Shown here piece after piece: positions 32,539 through 41,722 of a DNA stretch of 64,000 nt (the stretch's first letter is position 1; the number at the start of each line of letters is the position of its first letter). This stretch comes from Chitinophagaceae bacterium (GTDB taxonomy: Bacteria > Bacteroidota > Bacteroidia > Chitinophagales > Chitinophagaceae), in the NCBI GenBank assembly GCA_018335935.1, contig JAGXRG010000012.1, positions 124,001 to 188,000 on the forward strand, given 5' to 3'. Below the pieces are notes generated by a model. The model made no database searches. It was not told the origin of the DNA and saw nothing but the letters and a program-made list of their open reading frames with translations. A program made the translations under genes and the position numbers.

Positions 32539-35205
32539 ATGAAAAAAGCAATTAAAATAGCAGGAATTACAATAATATCTCTAATAACAGTAGCTTTTGC
32601 AACACCTTTTTTATTCAAAGGGAAGATTGTAGAATTGTTAAAATCAAATATTAACGAGTCAATAAATGCAAAAGTAGAATTTGAAGATATTGATATTTCC
32701 TTGTTGAGACATTTCCCTAAAATTGCTCTTGGTATCAACAACATTTCAGTTGTTGGAATCAATGAATTTGAAAAAGACACTTTATGCTCTGCCCAAAAAT
32801 TAGATTTATCGCTAAACTTTTGGAGTGTTGTAAAAGGCAATGAGATTGGCATTTATGCAATTGATATTGAAAGTCCTAATATTCATACTATCATTAATCA
32901 ATATGGCCAAGTAAATTGGAACATCTTAAAATCAACTGCTTCTGATTCTATTAAAAAAGATGAAAGTAAAACACTCAAATTAAAACTTGATCATTACTCT
33001 ATTAAAAATGGCGTTTTTAAGTTTTCTGATTTTGAAGGCAATAAGTTTTTTAGTTTAGAAAATATTGAACATATTGGCAAAGGCAATTTTGAAGCTGCAA
33101 TATTTACACTAGCTACAACAACTGCAGTTGATAAATTAAATTTTAGCATGAATGGAATTAAATTCATTCATGATGTTTCAACAAATGCAGATATAGATGT
33201 ACAAGTAAACACAGAAGAATCTAAATTTTCTTTTAATACCAATAAAATTAATTTAAACAATCTAAATCTTGCTACAAAAGGATTTTTTCAAATTGTAAAT
33301 GATTCTACCTATGGAATGGATATTGACTTTAAAGCTTCATCAACTGACTTTAAAAATATCTTATCCTTGATTCCTGTCATATATCAAAATAATTTTAATA
33401 CTGTTAAAACAAGTGGCCAAGCTATTTTCAATGGTTTTGTAAAAGGCCATTACAATAACACACAGTTGCCTGCATACCAACTTAACTTACAAGTTAAAGA
33501 TGGTTATTTTCAATACCCAGATTTACCATTGCCAGTAAAAGATATTCAGGCTGATATGAAAATTGACAACCCAGATGGCATAACAGATCATACTATCATT
33601 AACATTTCAAAAGCTCATTTAAATATAGCTAATGAGCCATTTGATTTCAGATTATTGGTTAAAAACCCAATTACAGATTTATATGTAGATGCTTCTGCTA
33701 AAGGAAATCTTGATTTAAATAAAGTTACACAGTTCATTAAAATGCCGTCCATCACCAAACTTAATGGCATTTTAAAAGCTGATTTTTCAGTTAAAGGAAG
33801 TTCATTAGCTATTCAGAAAAAGCAATTTGAAAAATTTAATGCTACTGGCTCTATAGACTTAAATAACTTTTTTTATGCATCTAAAGATTATCCAGAAGGT
33901 GTTGCTTTAACAAATTTAAAAATGACATTCAATCCAAAAAATGTATCTATTAATAATGTTGAAGGAAAATTTAAGCAAACTCATTTTTCAGCAAATGGTT
34001 ACATCAATAATATTTTCCCGTATTTAATACAAAATCAGGCACTAGAAGGCTTATTCACGTTAAAAGCTGACCAACTGAATTTAAATGATTTTTTAGGTGT
34101 AGAAACCGATTCTACTAAACCAAAATCAGCTGAAAGTAAACCTTTCATTGTACCCAAAAATCTTAACCTAACACTAAACGCAACTTTAGATAAAGTTCAT
34201 TATGACAAATTAGATTTAGAGAATATCTCTGGCTCTTTACTAGTTGCAAATGAAACTGTGAAAATGAATGCAGTTAAAGCTAATGCTTTAAATGGTGAGT
34301 TAGCCTTAACCGGTTATTACTCCACCAAGCTCGATGCAACTAAACCAGATATTGCACTGAATTATAATGTTGTAAATGTTGATGTTCAAAAAGCATTTTA
34401 TGCTTTTAATACTATGGAAAAAATTATGCCTATTGGCAAGTTCTTAGCAGGAAAAATTTCCTCACAATTAAGTGTTACAGGTAAACTTGGAGAAAACATG
34501 ATGCCTGATTTGAGTTCATTAACTGGTAATGGAAATTTATTACTCATTGATGGATTATTAAACAAGTTTAAACCAGTAGAAAAAATTGCTCAAACACTCA
34601 GCATAAAGCCACTTCAAGAAATTACACTTAAAGATATTAAAAGCTATTTTGAATTTACAAATGGAAAGGTTTTTGTAAAACCATTTCAAGTTAAAGTAAA
34701 AGATATTGATTTAGAAATTGGTGGAACACACAGCTTAAATCAAATATTAGATTATACCATTAATATGAAAATACCACGATCTTTTATTGGGCAAAATGGC
34801 AATAATTTAATCAATAATTTAACATCTAAAGCTTCAGAAAACGGATTACCAGTAAAGGTTTCAGAGATTGTAAATTTACAATTAAAGTTAAATGGAAGCA
34901 TTGCAAACCCAACTGTAAAAACAGATTTAAAACAATCTTCAAATTCGCTAGTGCAAGATTTAAAACAACAAACAAACGATTTTGTACAACATAAAATTGA
35001 TAGTACTAAACAAGCTGTTACCAGTGCAATAAAAGATTCTTTTAATTCTGCTAAGCAACAAGCTATAACTAACATAAAAAATCAGGCATTGAATCAATTA
35101 TTAAATTCGAAAGATTCTACAAAAACAGATTCTACAAAAAATCTTGAAGAGGCTGGTAAAAATTTATTAAAAAAAATTAACCCTTTTAAAAAGAAGGAAA
35201 ATTAA
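32539..35205 (+). CDS. AsmA family protein
   Basis: The 888-residue protein begins with a single transmembrane helix (IKIAGITIISLITVAFATPFLF), then the AsmA N-terminal region (NINESINAKVEFEDIDISLLRHFPKIALG). The long beta-rich middle and the AsmA C-terminal block (GKISSQLSVTGKLGENM, KSYFEFTNGKVFVKPFQVKVKDIDLEIGGTH) follow. AsmA-like proteins form bridge-like lipid-transfer structures between the two membranes. The extreme C-terminus is rich in Gln, Lys and Ser. The true start is the ATG at 32539; the ORF track begins one TTG earlier. It overlaps convergent paiB by 4 bp. Confidence 0.88.
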   Translation: MKKAIKIAGITIISLITVAFATPFLFKGKIVELLKSNINESINAKVEFEDIDISLLRHFPKIALGINNISVVGINEFEKDTLCSAQKLDLSLNFWSVVKGNEIGIYAIDIESPNIHTIINQYGQVNWNILKSTASDSIKKDESKTLKLKLDHYSIKNGVFKFSDFEGNKFFSLENIEHIGKGNFEAAIFTLATTTAVDKLNFSMNGIKFIHDVSTNADIDVQVNTEESKFSFNTNKINLNNLNLATKGFFQIVNDSTYGMDIDFKASSTDFKNILSLIPVIYQNNFNTVKTSGQAIFNGFVKGHYNNTQLPAYQLNLQVKDGYFQYPDLPLPVKDIQADMKIDNPDGITDHTIINISKAHLNIANEPFDFRLLVKNPITDLYVDASAKGNLDLNKVTQFIKMPSITKLNGILKADFSVKGSSLAIQKKQFEKFNATGSIDLNNFFYASKDYPEGVALTNLKMTFNPKNVSINNVEGKFKQTHFSANGYINNIFPYLIQNQALEGLFTLKADQLNLNDFLGVETDSTKPKSAESKPFIVPKNLNLTLNATLDKVHYDKLDLENISGSLLVANETVKMNAVKANALNGELALTGYYSTKLDATKPDIALNYNVVNVDVQKAFYAFNTMEKIMPIGKFLAGKISSQLSVTGKLGENMMPDLSSLTGNGNLLLIDGLLNKFKPVEKIAQTLSIKPLQEITLKDIKSYFEFTNGKVFVKPFQVKVKDIDLEIGGTHSLNQILDYTINMKIPRSFIGQNGNNLINNLTSKASENGLPVKVSEIVNLQLKLNGSIANPTVKTDLKQSSNSLVQDLKQQTNDFVQHKIDSTKQAVTSAIKDSFNSAKQQAITNIKNQALNQLLNSKDSTKTDSTKNLEEAGKNLLKKINPFKKKEN

Positions 35206-35816
35206 TCTTTCTTATAAAAATTTTTCATATCATCAGCTAGAGGATTTTTATCATTTTCTAATTGTTGTATAACCTTTTTTTTAGTTGCTTCATCTTTATT
35301 TTGGCTCAATTTAAATACATGATCTAATGCAGTAACTTTAATTTCAAATGCCACTATAGCTTTTAACATGGGCTGAATATACTCTGGTTTCATTTTTTCA
35401 ACAAGTGCAGGAGATTGTTCATTATTTTCAAAATGCTTGGTTAGTTTAGTTAATAAATTTAATAGGGCTGCTTCATCTAAAAATTTCAAGTTTCCGCTAG
35501 CATGTACAGCTTTGTAATTCCATGTACTAGCAGTATTTTGTTCTGCATAATTAGTAGCACTTACATAAGAGTGATGTCCAGAAAAAATGACCAAGACTTG
35601 ATTGTTTTTTTCGAATATATTGGTATGATCTTGCTTTCGCATTATATGCCCTAATAAAAACAATTGATCGTTTCTCCATTCTATTAATATTGGAACATGG
35701 GTTGCTACAGGTTGCTGATGTTCATTTACTCCACAAATAACAACAAATGGATTTTGCTCCATGAAATCAAAAACTTGTTGTTCGTGCTCAGCTTTAAAAT
35801 GAGGTACTTGATACAT
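35202..35816 (-). CDS. PaiB-like FMN-binding protein
   Basis: The 204-residue protein has the PaiB/FMN-binding split-barrel pattern: VICGVNEHQQPVATHVPIL, GHIMRKQDHTN and the SGHHSYVSATNY block near the flavin, then STWNYKAVHASG. In Bacillus subtilis PaiB is described as a negative regulator, but the fold is that of a flavoprotein, and the biochemical role of most members is unclear. A possible coiled region lies at the C-terminus (EATKKKVIQQLEND). Confidence 0.85.
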   Translation of the reverse strand: MYQVPHFKAEHEQQVFDFMEQNPFVVICGVNEHQQPVATHVPILIEWRNDQLFLLGHIMRKQDHTNIFEKNNQVLVIFSGHHSYVSATNYAEQNTASTWNYKAVHASGNLKFLDEAALLNLLTKLTKHFENNEQSPALVEKMKPEYIQPMLKAIVAFEIKVTALDHVFKLSQNKDEATKKKVIQQLENDKNPLADDMKNFYKKD

Positions 35817-35891
35817 ATTTTACTTTATAGAGCTAATATTAATTGTAAATAAATGTAAAATAATTCATAAATGTATAAACGGTCAATCGAA

Positions 35892-35925
35892 TTCGTCAGG
35901 TGAAGAGTATTTTCGTTAGATGAAG
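35892..35925 (+). repeat. Imperfect 14-bp direct repeat across the DUF5686 start
   Basis: TTCGTCAGGTGAAG (35892-35905) and TTCGTTAGATGAAG (35912-35925) match at 12 of 14 positions, 20 bp apart. The second copy contains the start codon and the end of a near-match -7 box (TATTTTCG). Confidence 0.45.
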
Positions 35926-38373
35926 CAATTTATACTTATCCTATTCATACTCAATTTAAGTACAGCAAAAGCAGTTGTAATAAAGGGCAAGGTTACCGAT
36001 AAAAATAATGTTCCATTAGCTTATACTTCAATACTAATTAAAAATACTGGTATTGGAACATCTACCAATGTTCAAGGCATTTTTCAATTGAATGTTTCAG
36101 ATGGTAATTATACTATAGTTTGTCAGCATATTGGATATAAAACTGTAGAGAAAAAGATAAAAGTTAAAGATGAAAACCATAACATTGATTTTGTTTTAGA
36201 AGAACAACAATATACTTTAAGTGAAGTTGTAGTGAGCAATAATGGTGAAGATCCTGCCTATGAAATTATTAGAAATGCCATTAAAAAAAGAGAGGAACAT
36301 TTGAATGAGTACAACAAATTTGAATGTGAAGTTTATATAAAAGGTCAAATTCAATTAAGAGATTATCCCAAAAAGTTTTTAGGAGAAAAAGTTGATTTTG
36401 AAGATGGAGATACCAGTAAAAGAAAAATGATTTTTCTTTCTGAAAGCATTGCAAATTATTATGTTGATGGAAAGGATAAAAGAAAAATTGATGTTGTATC
36501 AACACGTGTAAGTGGCAGTAGTGATGGTTTTGGCCTGGCTAACCCTCAAATTGTAACTTTCTATGAAAACATTATAAATGTTGGTCGTGGTTTAAACCCT
36601 AGAGGTTTTATTTCTCCTATATCTAACAATGCTTTGCATTATTACAAGTATAAATATGAAGGAAGTTTTGTAGAAAACAATCAACTCATTAACAGAATTA
36701 AAGTCATTCCAAAAAGAACTTATGAGCCTTTGTTTACAGGCTATATCAACATTATTGAAGATGAATGGAGAATTCAAAGTACAGATTTAAAACTATTAAA
36801 AAATCAACAATTACAATTTTTAGATACATTAATCATACAACAACTATATGTTCCCATAAATAAAAAATGGATCATTAAACAACAAGTTATCTATCCTGCT
36901 GGTAAATTCTTCGGTTTCGATTTTTTTGGAAGCATTGCACAAGTGTATAGTAAGTTCAACATGAACCCCAATTTTTCAAAAGACTTTTTCAATAACACCA
37001 TTCTCAAATACACGGATAGTAGTAACAAAAAATCTATTAATTATTGGGATAGTGTAAGACCACTTCCATTAATTGAATCAGAAGCGGCCGATTATATTAA
37101 AAAAGATAGTTTAGAACAGGTAAGAAAAGATCCCAAATATTTAGATAGTATTGATAAAAAAAATAATAAGCTAAATGTTTTCAAACTATTGTTAACGGGC
37201 CAAACCTTTAGTAATAGCAAGAAAAAAGAAACTTTTAGAATTGATCCTATACTATTATCTGCACTTCAGTTTAATACTGTTGAAGGATTAGTTTCTAAAC
37301 TTGATCTTAATTATGTAAAACGCTATAACAACAGAAAAACCTTACAAATAACACCGAGTTTTAGATATGGATTTAGCAATAGACATTTTAACCCAAGCAT
37401 GGCTACAACATATACATTTGGAAAAAAATATTTTAATTCAATTAATCTAAGTTTAGGAAGTAATGTTTTTCAGTTCGATAATAATAATCCTGTTGATCCT
37501 TTCTTTAACACTTTTGCTACACTTAATTTAACTAATAATTTTCTTAAAATATATGAAGCCAGATACTTTAAAATTAGTCAAAGTAGTGGCTTGGGAAATG
37601 GATTAACACTACAGACAAAAATTAACTACCAACATAGGTTACCACTAGAAAACACTTCTGATTTTTATTGGAAAAAAGTTGATGGAAGAACCTACACGCC
37701 TAATTTTCCTCAAACTATTGTTAATACAAATATTCCAGAACATAAAGCTTTTAGTATAACTGGAGAGCTGACTTGGAGACCAGGTGGCAAATATGTTGAG
37801 TTCCCAGATAGAAAAATTAGCATTGGTTCAAAATACCCAACATTTGGCTTTGCCTTCACTCAAGGTATTCCTAATCTTTTAGGAAGCGATGTTAATTATA
37901 GCAAATGGCAGTTTTCAGTAAGTGATAATCTTAATTTAAAACTCTTGGGTAGAATAAATTATAAAATCAATACTGGTGGTTTTGCACATGCTGATAAATT
38001 GTTTGTACCAGACATGAATCATATTACAGGAAATCAAATGTCGTTTTCAAGCAATTATTTAAACAGTTTTCAATTATTGCCATTTTATACTTTCAGCAAT
38101 ACTGCTAAGCTGTATTCAACTGCACATGTGCAATATCATTTAAATGGATTTTTAACCAATAAAATTCCAGGGTTTAAAAAACTCAATTGGTTTTTTGCCT
38201 TAGGTGGAAATGCTTTTTACAACTACGATAAAAAAGAAGGGTATTACGAAGCTATGTTTTCAATAGAAAATATTTTAAAAGTTATTAGAGTTGATTTTAT
38301 AAAAAGTTTTTCAACGCCTAGTACAGCATCGAACTTTGGAATTAAGTTAAGCACAACTTTTTTAAACAGATAG
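35920..38373 (+). CDS. Outer-membrane DUF5686 protein with N-terminal CarboxypepD-reg-like domain
   Basis: The protein starts with a signal peptide (LILFILNLSTAKA), followed at about residues 20-105 by a carboxypeptidase regulatory-like beta sandwich (VIKGKVTDKNNVPLAYTSILIKNTGIGTSTN), the same module found at the start of SusC-type receptors. The long remainder matches DUF5686, with alternating hydrophobic strands suggesting an outer-membrane barrel (for example LQTKINYQHRLPL, FGFAFTQGIPNLLG) and a C-terminal aromatic-rich strand. No plug domain or SusD partner is seen. Function of DUF5686 is unknown. 817 residues. Confidence 0.82.
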   Translation: MKQFILILFILNLSTAKAVVIKGKVTDKNNVPLAYTSILIKNTGIGTSTNVQGIFQLNVSDGNYTIVCQHIGYKTVEKKIKVKDENHNIDFVLEEQQYTLSEVVVSNNGEDPAYEIIRNAIKKREEHLNEYNKFECEVYIKGQIQLRDYPKKFLGEKVDFEDGDTSKRKMIFLSESIANYYVDGKDKRKIDVVSTRVSGSSDGFGLANPQIVTFYENIINVGRGLNPRGFISPISNNALHYYKYKYEGSFVENNQLINRIKVIPKRTYEPLFTGYINIIEDEWRIQSTDLKLLKNQQLQFLDTLIIQQLYVPINKKWIIKQQVIYPAGKFFGFDFFGSIAQVYSKFNMNPNFSKDFFNNTILKYTDSSNKKSINYWDSVRPLPLIESEAADYIKKDSLEQVRKDPKYLDSIDKKNNKLNVFKLLLTGQTFSNSKKKETFRIDPILLSALQFNTVEGLVSKLDLNYVKRYNNRKTLQITPSFRYGFSNRHFNPSMATTYTFGKKYFNSINLSLGSNVFQFDNNNPVDPFFNTFATLNLTNNFLKIYEARYFKISQSSGLGNGLTLQTKINYQHRLPLENTSDFYWKKVDGRTYTPNFPQTIVNTNIPEHKAFSITGELTWRPGGKYVEFPDRKISIGSKYPTFGFAFTQGIPNLLGSDVNYSKWQFSVSDNLNLKLLGRINYKINTGGFAHADKLFVPDMNHITGNQMSFSSNYLNSFQLLPFYTFSNTAKLYSTAHVQYHLNGFLTNKIPGFKKLNWFFALGGNAFYNYDKKEGYYEAMFSIENILKVIRVDFIKSFSTPSTASNFGIKLSTTFLNR

Positions 38374-38432
38374 CTTAAGACTAAGTTTACTTCAAAAACA
38401 TTGATTCAATTATCTTTACACAAATATCAAAT

Positions 38433-39137
38433 ATGTCTGAAGTTATTATAGAATTACAAAATGCAAATATTTATCAAGGCAATGTACTCATTTTAAAAGA
38501 TGTAAATTTTAAAGTAGAGAAAGGTGAGTTTGTGTATTTAGTAGGTAAAACAGGAACTGGAAAAAGTAGTCTTTTAAAAACTTTATATGGGGAATTGAGC
38601 TTTAATGAAGGTTCAGCAAATGTTGTTGGGTTCGACTTAAAAAATATAGATTGGAAAACAGTACCTTTTTTAAGAAGAAATTTAGGTGTAGTGTTTCAAG
38701 ATTTTCAGTTGTTAACCGATAGAAATGTTTATGAAAATTTAAAATTTGTTTTGAAAGCTACGGGTTGGAAAGATGAAAAATTAATGGAAGAAAAAATTAA
38801 TGAAGTACTAGATCAAGTGGGTTTAAAAACCAAAGCTTATAAAATGACTTATGAAATGAGTGGTGGAGAACAACAAAGAGTGGATATAGCTAGGGCTTTA
38901 TTAAACTCTCCTAAACTTATTTTAGCCGATGAACCCACAGGTAATTTAGATCCTGAAACCAGTGATGAAATTATGCAACTCTTATTCAATATTGCAAAAA
39001 ATTATGGTACTGCTATTATTATGGCAACACATGATTTTATTGTTATTAATAGATATCCATCTAGAATGTTAAAAACAGAGTTTGGAAAGCTTATAGATAG
39101 CAATAACAAGGCTTCGGCAACTTCTTCAGCACTTTAA
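38433..39137 (+). CDS. ftsE: FtsE-like cell-division ABC ATPase
   Basis: A 234-residue ATPase with GKTGTGKSS (Walker A), [20 protein letters not shown] (Q-loop region typical of FtsE), [16 protein letters not shown] and [16 protein letters not shown]. FtsE works with the FtsX permease to activate septal cell-wall hydrolases. No ftsX is in the window; in Bacteroidota it is often unlinked. The alternative of a LolD-type ATPase is less likely given the QDFQLL pattern. A terminator-like hairpin lies 129 bp downstream. Confidence 0.85.
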   Translation: MSEVIIELQNANIYQGNVLILKDVNFKVEKGEFVYLVGKTGTGKSSLLKTLYGELSFNEGSANVVGFDLKNIDWKTVPFLRRNLGVVFQDFQLLTDRNVYENLKFVLKATGWKDEKLMEEKINEVLDQVGLKTKAYKMTYEMSGGEQQRVDIARALLNSPKLILADEPTGNLDPETSDEIMQLLFNIAKNYGTAIIMATHDFIVINRYPSRMLKTEFGKLIDSNNKASATSSAL

Positions 39138-39142
39138 TTTAC

Positions 39143-39180
39143 TGTGGATAAGCTAAAACTTTTTATTTATTTTATCCACT
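39143..39180. other. Inverted pair of DnaA-box-like sequences
   Basis: TGTGGATAA (39143-39151) is a perfect DnaA box on the minus strand, and TTATCCACT (39172-39180) matches the consensus TTATCCACA at 8 of 9 positions. They face each other with a 20-base AT-rich loop in the 240-base spacer between ftsE and the LptG-like gene. One perfect box alone could occur by chance in a window of this size. Confidence 0.4.
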
Positions 39181-39265
39181 CAACAGTTAAAAATACTATA
39201 ACATTAATGTAGTGCTATATTTTCACACCTGCTTACCTGTCCGCTACCTATGATGATCTTTTATA

Positions 39266-39293
39266 ATGCATTCATTTTTATGAGTGCATTTTT
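39266..39293 (+). terminator. Terminator hairpin between ftsE and the LptG-like gene
   Basis: A 10-bp stem with one T-G wobble (ATGCATTCAT, loop TTTT, ATGAGTGCAT) followed by T4. Confidence 0.65.
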
Positions 39294-39335
39294 GTTTCAA
39301 ATAGTTTTGATTTTACTAGCAATCATTTTCAAGTT

Positions 39336-39343
39336 TATATTTG
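39336..39343 (+). promoter_or_regulatory. -7 promoter box for the LptG-like gene
   Basis: TATATTTG is an exact TAnnTTTG match 35 bases before the ATG. No TTTG at standard -33 spacing. Confidence 0.5.
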
Positions 39344-39377
39344 CTGTTAAAGGCAACCATTTCACCCAACTTAATTA

Positions 39378-40481
39378 ATGAAAAAATTAGACTGGTATAT
39401 CGTAAAAAAAATTTTAACCACTTTTTTCTTTGCCATTTTTTTATTTGTTGTGATAAGTGTTGTGATTGACATGAGCGAAAAAGCAGAAGATTTTGTTCGT
39501 TCTAAGCTAAGTACAGCTCAAATTTTTTATCAATATTATTTAGGTTTTATTCCACACATTACGGCATTACTTTTTCCATTATTTGTTTTTATTTCTGTTA
39601 TATTCTTTACTTCAAAAATGGCCACAAGAAGTGAAATAGTAGCTATTCTGGCAAGTGGTGTAACTTACAATAGATGGCTAAGACCTTATTTTGTTGGAGG
39701 TATATTTTTAGCAACAATTTTATGGTTTGCAAGTATGTATACTGTTCCATTAGCCAATAAAAAAAGAACAGCATTCGAAACTGTTTATATAGATGCTAAT
39801 TCATCATACGAAAGAACTATAAGCACTATAAATAATAGAGGCAACAGCATGTATTTAAAAGTAGATTCTTTTACATATGCTGTTATCAATAATTATGATA
39901 CTACCACAAAATCAAGTAACGGATGCTATTTATATAAAGTTATCGACAACAAACTTGTTGAAAACAAAAAAGCTGATAGAATGTTTTGGGATGCCAAAAA
40001 AAGAAAATGGATGCTACAATCTATTATTATAAGAGATTTAGATACCATAAGAGAAACCCTTTATCAACTTCCCGAATCTGCTCTTAATTTTACAGCCACC
40101 CCAAGAGACTTATTAAGAGGTAAGTACACAAAAGATATTCTAACTTCTCCTGAACTTAGCAGATTTATTGATCTTGAACGAAAGAAAGGTTCTGAAAATA
40201 TTAATGAATTAAGGGTCGAATATGGAAGAAGAAATGCCACTCCGGTTTCGGTTATTATTTTAACGCTAATGGGTGCCATAATTGCTGGAAGAAAAATAAG
40301 AGGAGGAAGTGGGGCTCATTTGGCTATGGGCGTTTTAATTGCTTTCATGTTTATTTTAACCGATAAATTTTCTACAATATTTTCTACCAAAAGTAATTTT
40401 CCACCAATACTTGCTGTTTGGACTCCTAATATTATTTTTAGTTTTGTGGTATGGTATCTTTACAAAAAAGCCCCTAAATAA
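39378..40481 (+). CDS. lptG: LptF/LptG family (YjgP/YjgQ) permease
   Basis: The 367-residue protein has the family layout: three N-terminal helices (TTFFFAIFLFVVISVVIDMSEK then the FIPHITALLFPLFVFISVIFF pair), a periplasmic beta-rich middle that includes GRNATP-like IELRVEYGRRNATPVSV, and three C-terminal helices. Such permeases extract lipopolysaccharide from the inner membrane for the Lpt bridge, using the LptB ATPase. The ATP-partner is not adjacent. LptF versus LptG cannot be decided; the symbol is tentative. The DUF2721 gene follows by 2 bp. Confidence 0.85.
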   Translation: MKKLDWYIVKKILTTFFFAIFLFVVISVVIDMSEKAEDFVRSKLSTAQIFYQYYLGFIPHITALLFPLFVFISVIFFTSKMATRSEIVAILASGVTYNRWLRPYFVGGIFLATILWFASMYTVPLANKKRTAFETVYIDANSSYERTISTINNRGNSMYLKVDSFTYAVINNYDTTTKSSNGCYLYKVIDNKLVENKKADRMFWDAKKRKWMLQSIIIRDLDTIRETLYQLPESALNFTATPRDLLRGKYTKDILTSPELSRFIDLERKKGSENINELRVEYGRRNATPVSVIILTLMGAIIAGRKIRGGSGAHLAMGVLIAFMFILTDKFSTIFSTKSNFPPILAVWTPNIIFSFVVWYLYKKAPK

Positions 40482-40483
40482 TT

Positions 40484-40939
40484 ATGGAAATAACATTTAC
40501 AACACCAGCATTACTTTTCCCTGCTATTACATTCTTGATGTTAGTATATGGAAATAGATTCTTGGCTTTATCTAATTTAATAAGAAGCTTACACGATAGA
40601 TATAATAAAGAAGAAGAAAGTAGACCAAGCATTATAAGGCAAATAAAAAATTTAAGAACTAGACTTACTATGATTCGATTAATGCAAGCACTTGCTGTTT
40701 TTAGTTTTTTGATTTGCTTAATATGCATGTATGTCATTTTTAGAAACCACCAATCCTATGCATATTTATTATTTGCTATTAGTATGGTTTGTTTAATGAC
40801 GTCAATGGTAATTTCAATATTAGAAATTCAGATTAGTACAAGAGCTTTAGAACATGAACTAAGCGATATGGAAGATGAATTAGGAAATAGTAATGTAATT
40901 GTAGATTATTTAAAAACCACATTCGATAAAGAGCATTAA
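40484..40939 (+). CDS. DUF2721 membrane protein
   Basis: The pattern TFTTPALLFPAITFLMLVYGNRFLALSNLIRSLHDRY at the N-terminus and two further helices (residues about 70-90 and 95-115) match DUF2721, a family of small membrane proteins. IRQIKNLRTRLTMIRLMQALAVFSFLICL is the conserved middle. Function unknown. It starts 2 bp after the LptG-like gene stop, so it is co-transcribed with it, which suggests an envelope role by association only. Confidence 0.78.
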   Translation: MEITFTTPALLFPAITFLMLVYGNRFLALSNLIRSLHDRYNKEEESRPSIIRQIKNLRTRLTMIRLMQALAVFSFLICLICMYVIFRNHQSYAYLLFAISMVCLMTSMVISILEIQISTRALEHELSDMEDELGNSNVIVDYLKTTFDKEH

Positions 40940-41625
40940 TTAATTACTCTACCACAACCAGCAAACTTATCGTTCCAATAAGCTTCTCTTAAGTCGCTAA
41001 TCATTACTCCCTGACTGGTAGATGCATGAACAAATTTGTCGTTAGCAAGAAATATACCAACATGATTGATATAATTTTTTTTAGTTTTAAAAAAAACTAA
41101 ATCACCTTCTTGAAGACTATCTTTTTCTATTCTTAAACTCGCATTAAATTGTTCTGCTGCAGTTCTGGGTAAGTTAATCTGATATATATCTCTAATGATA
41201 GTACTTGTAAATGCCGAACAATCTATACAAGTTTTCGAATTTCCACCTAAACAATAACTAGTTCCCCACCACTCGTCAATATTTAAATATAGTTTAATAT
41301 TATTTAGAGCTTCTACATAGGTGTCTAGTATTAATGCATACTTAAATTGTAAACTACTAGCTTTTTCAATGTCATAATTTGTTAGGCTATTTAAATGATT
41401 TGGCACTTCATAGTTTAAAGACTTGCTTTTTGTTGTTGCAGGTTTATGTGTTGACTTTACAATTGTGCCTGGAGTTATTTCAATGCCATCTATAAAAACA
41501 ATAGATCTATTACTCCTGTCCTTTTGCATATTATTACTGCTATTATCTTTACTAGTAATATTTCTTACTGTTTTACACGAAGTAAGCATTACGCCTATTA
41601 ATATAAAATAACCAACTCTTTTCAT
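40936..41625 (-). CDS. NlpC/P60 peptidoglycan hydrolase, lipoprotein
   Basis: A lipoprotein signal peptide ends at Cys17 (VMLTSC). The NlpC/P60 domain lies in the second half: catalytic Cys about 136 (CIDCSAF), His about 188 (INHVGIFL) and a second polar residue in FVHAS about 200. Such enzymes cleave the D-Glu-meso-Dpm bond in stem peptides. The linker (residues 20-115) is rich in Ser, Asn and Lys. Overlaps convergent DUF2721 by 4 bp. Confidence 0.9.
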   Translation of the reverse strand: MKRVGYFILIGVMLTSCKTVRNITSKDNSSNNMQKDRSNRSIVFIDGIEITPGTIVKSTHKPATTKSKSLNYEVPNHLNSLTNYDIEKASSLQFKYALILDTYVEALNNIKLYLNIDEWWGTSYCLGGNSKTCIDCSAFTSTIIRDIYQINLPRTAAEQFNASLRIEKDSLQEGDLVFFKTKKNYINHVGIFLANDKFVHASTSQGVMISDLREAYWNDKFAGCGRVIN

Positions 41626-41722
41626 GCTTATTGCAAAGTAAACCTCATTTCAAGAACTACAAAAAAGGAATTTTATTTTATAGTTTGGTGCATTTAACTA
41701 AATTCACAAAAAAATTTTAATT

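Noticed and set aside
35892-35920. GTG at 35901 as an earlier start of the DUF5686 gene
   Set aside because: Its frame reaches a TGA after seven codons.
39143-39180. Replication origin
   Set aside because: Only one perfect and one near-perfect DnaA box; no dnaA gene or box cluster is present.
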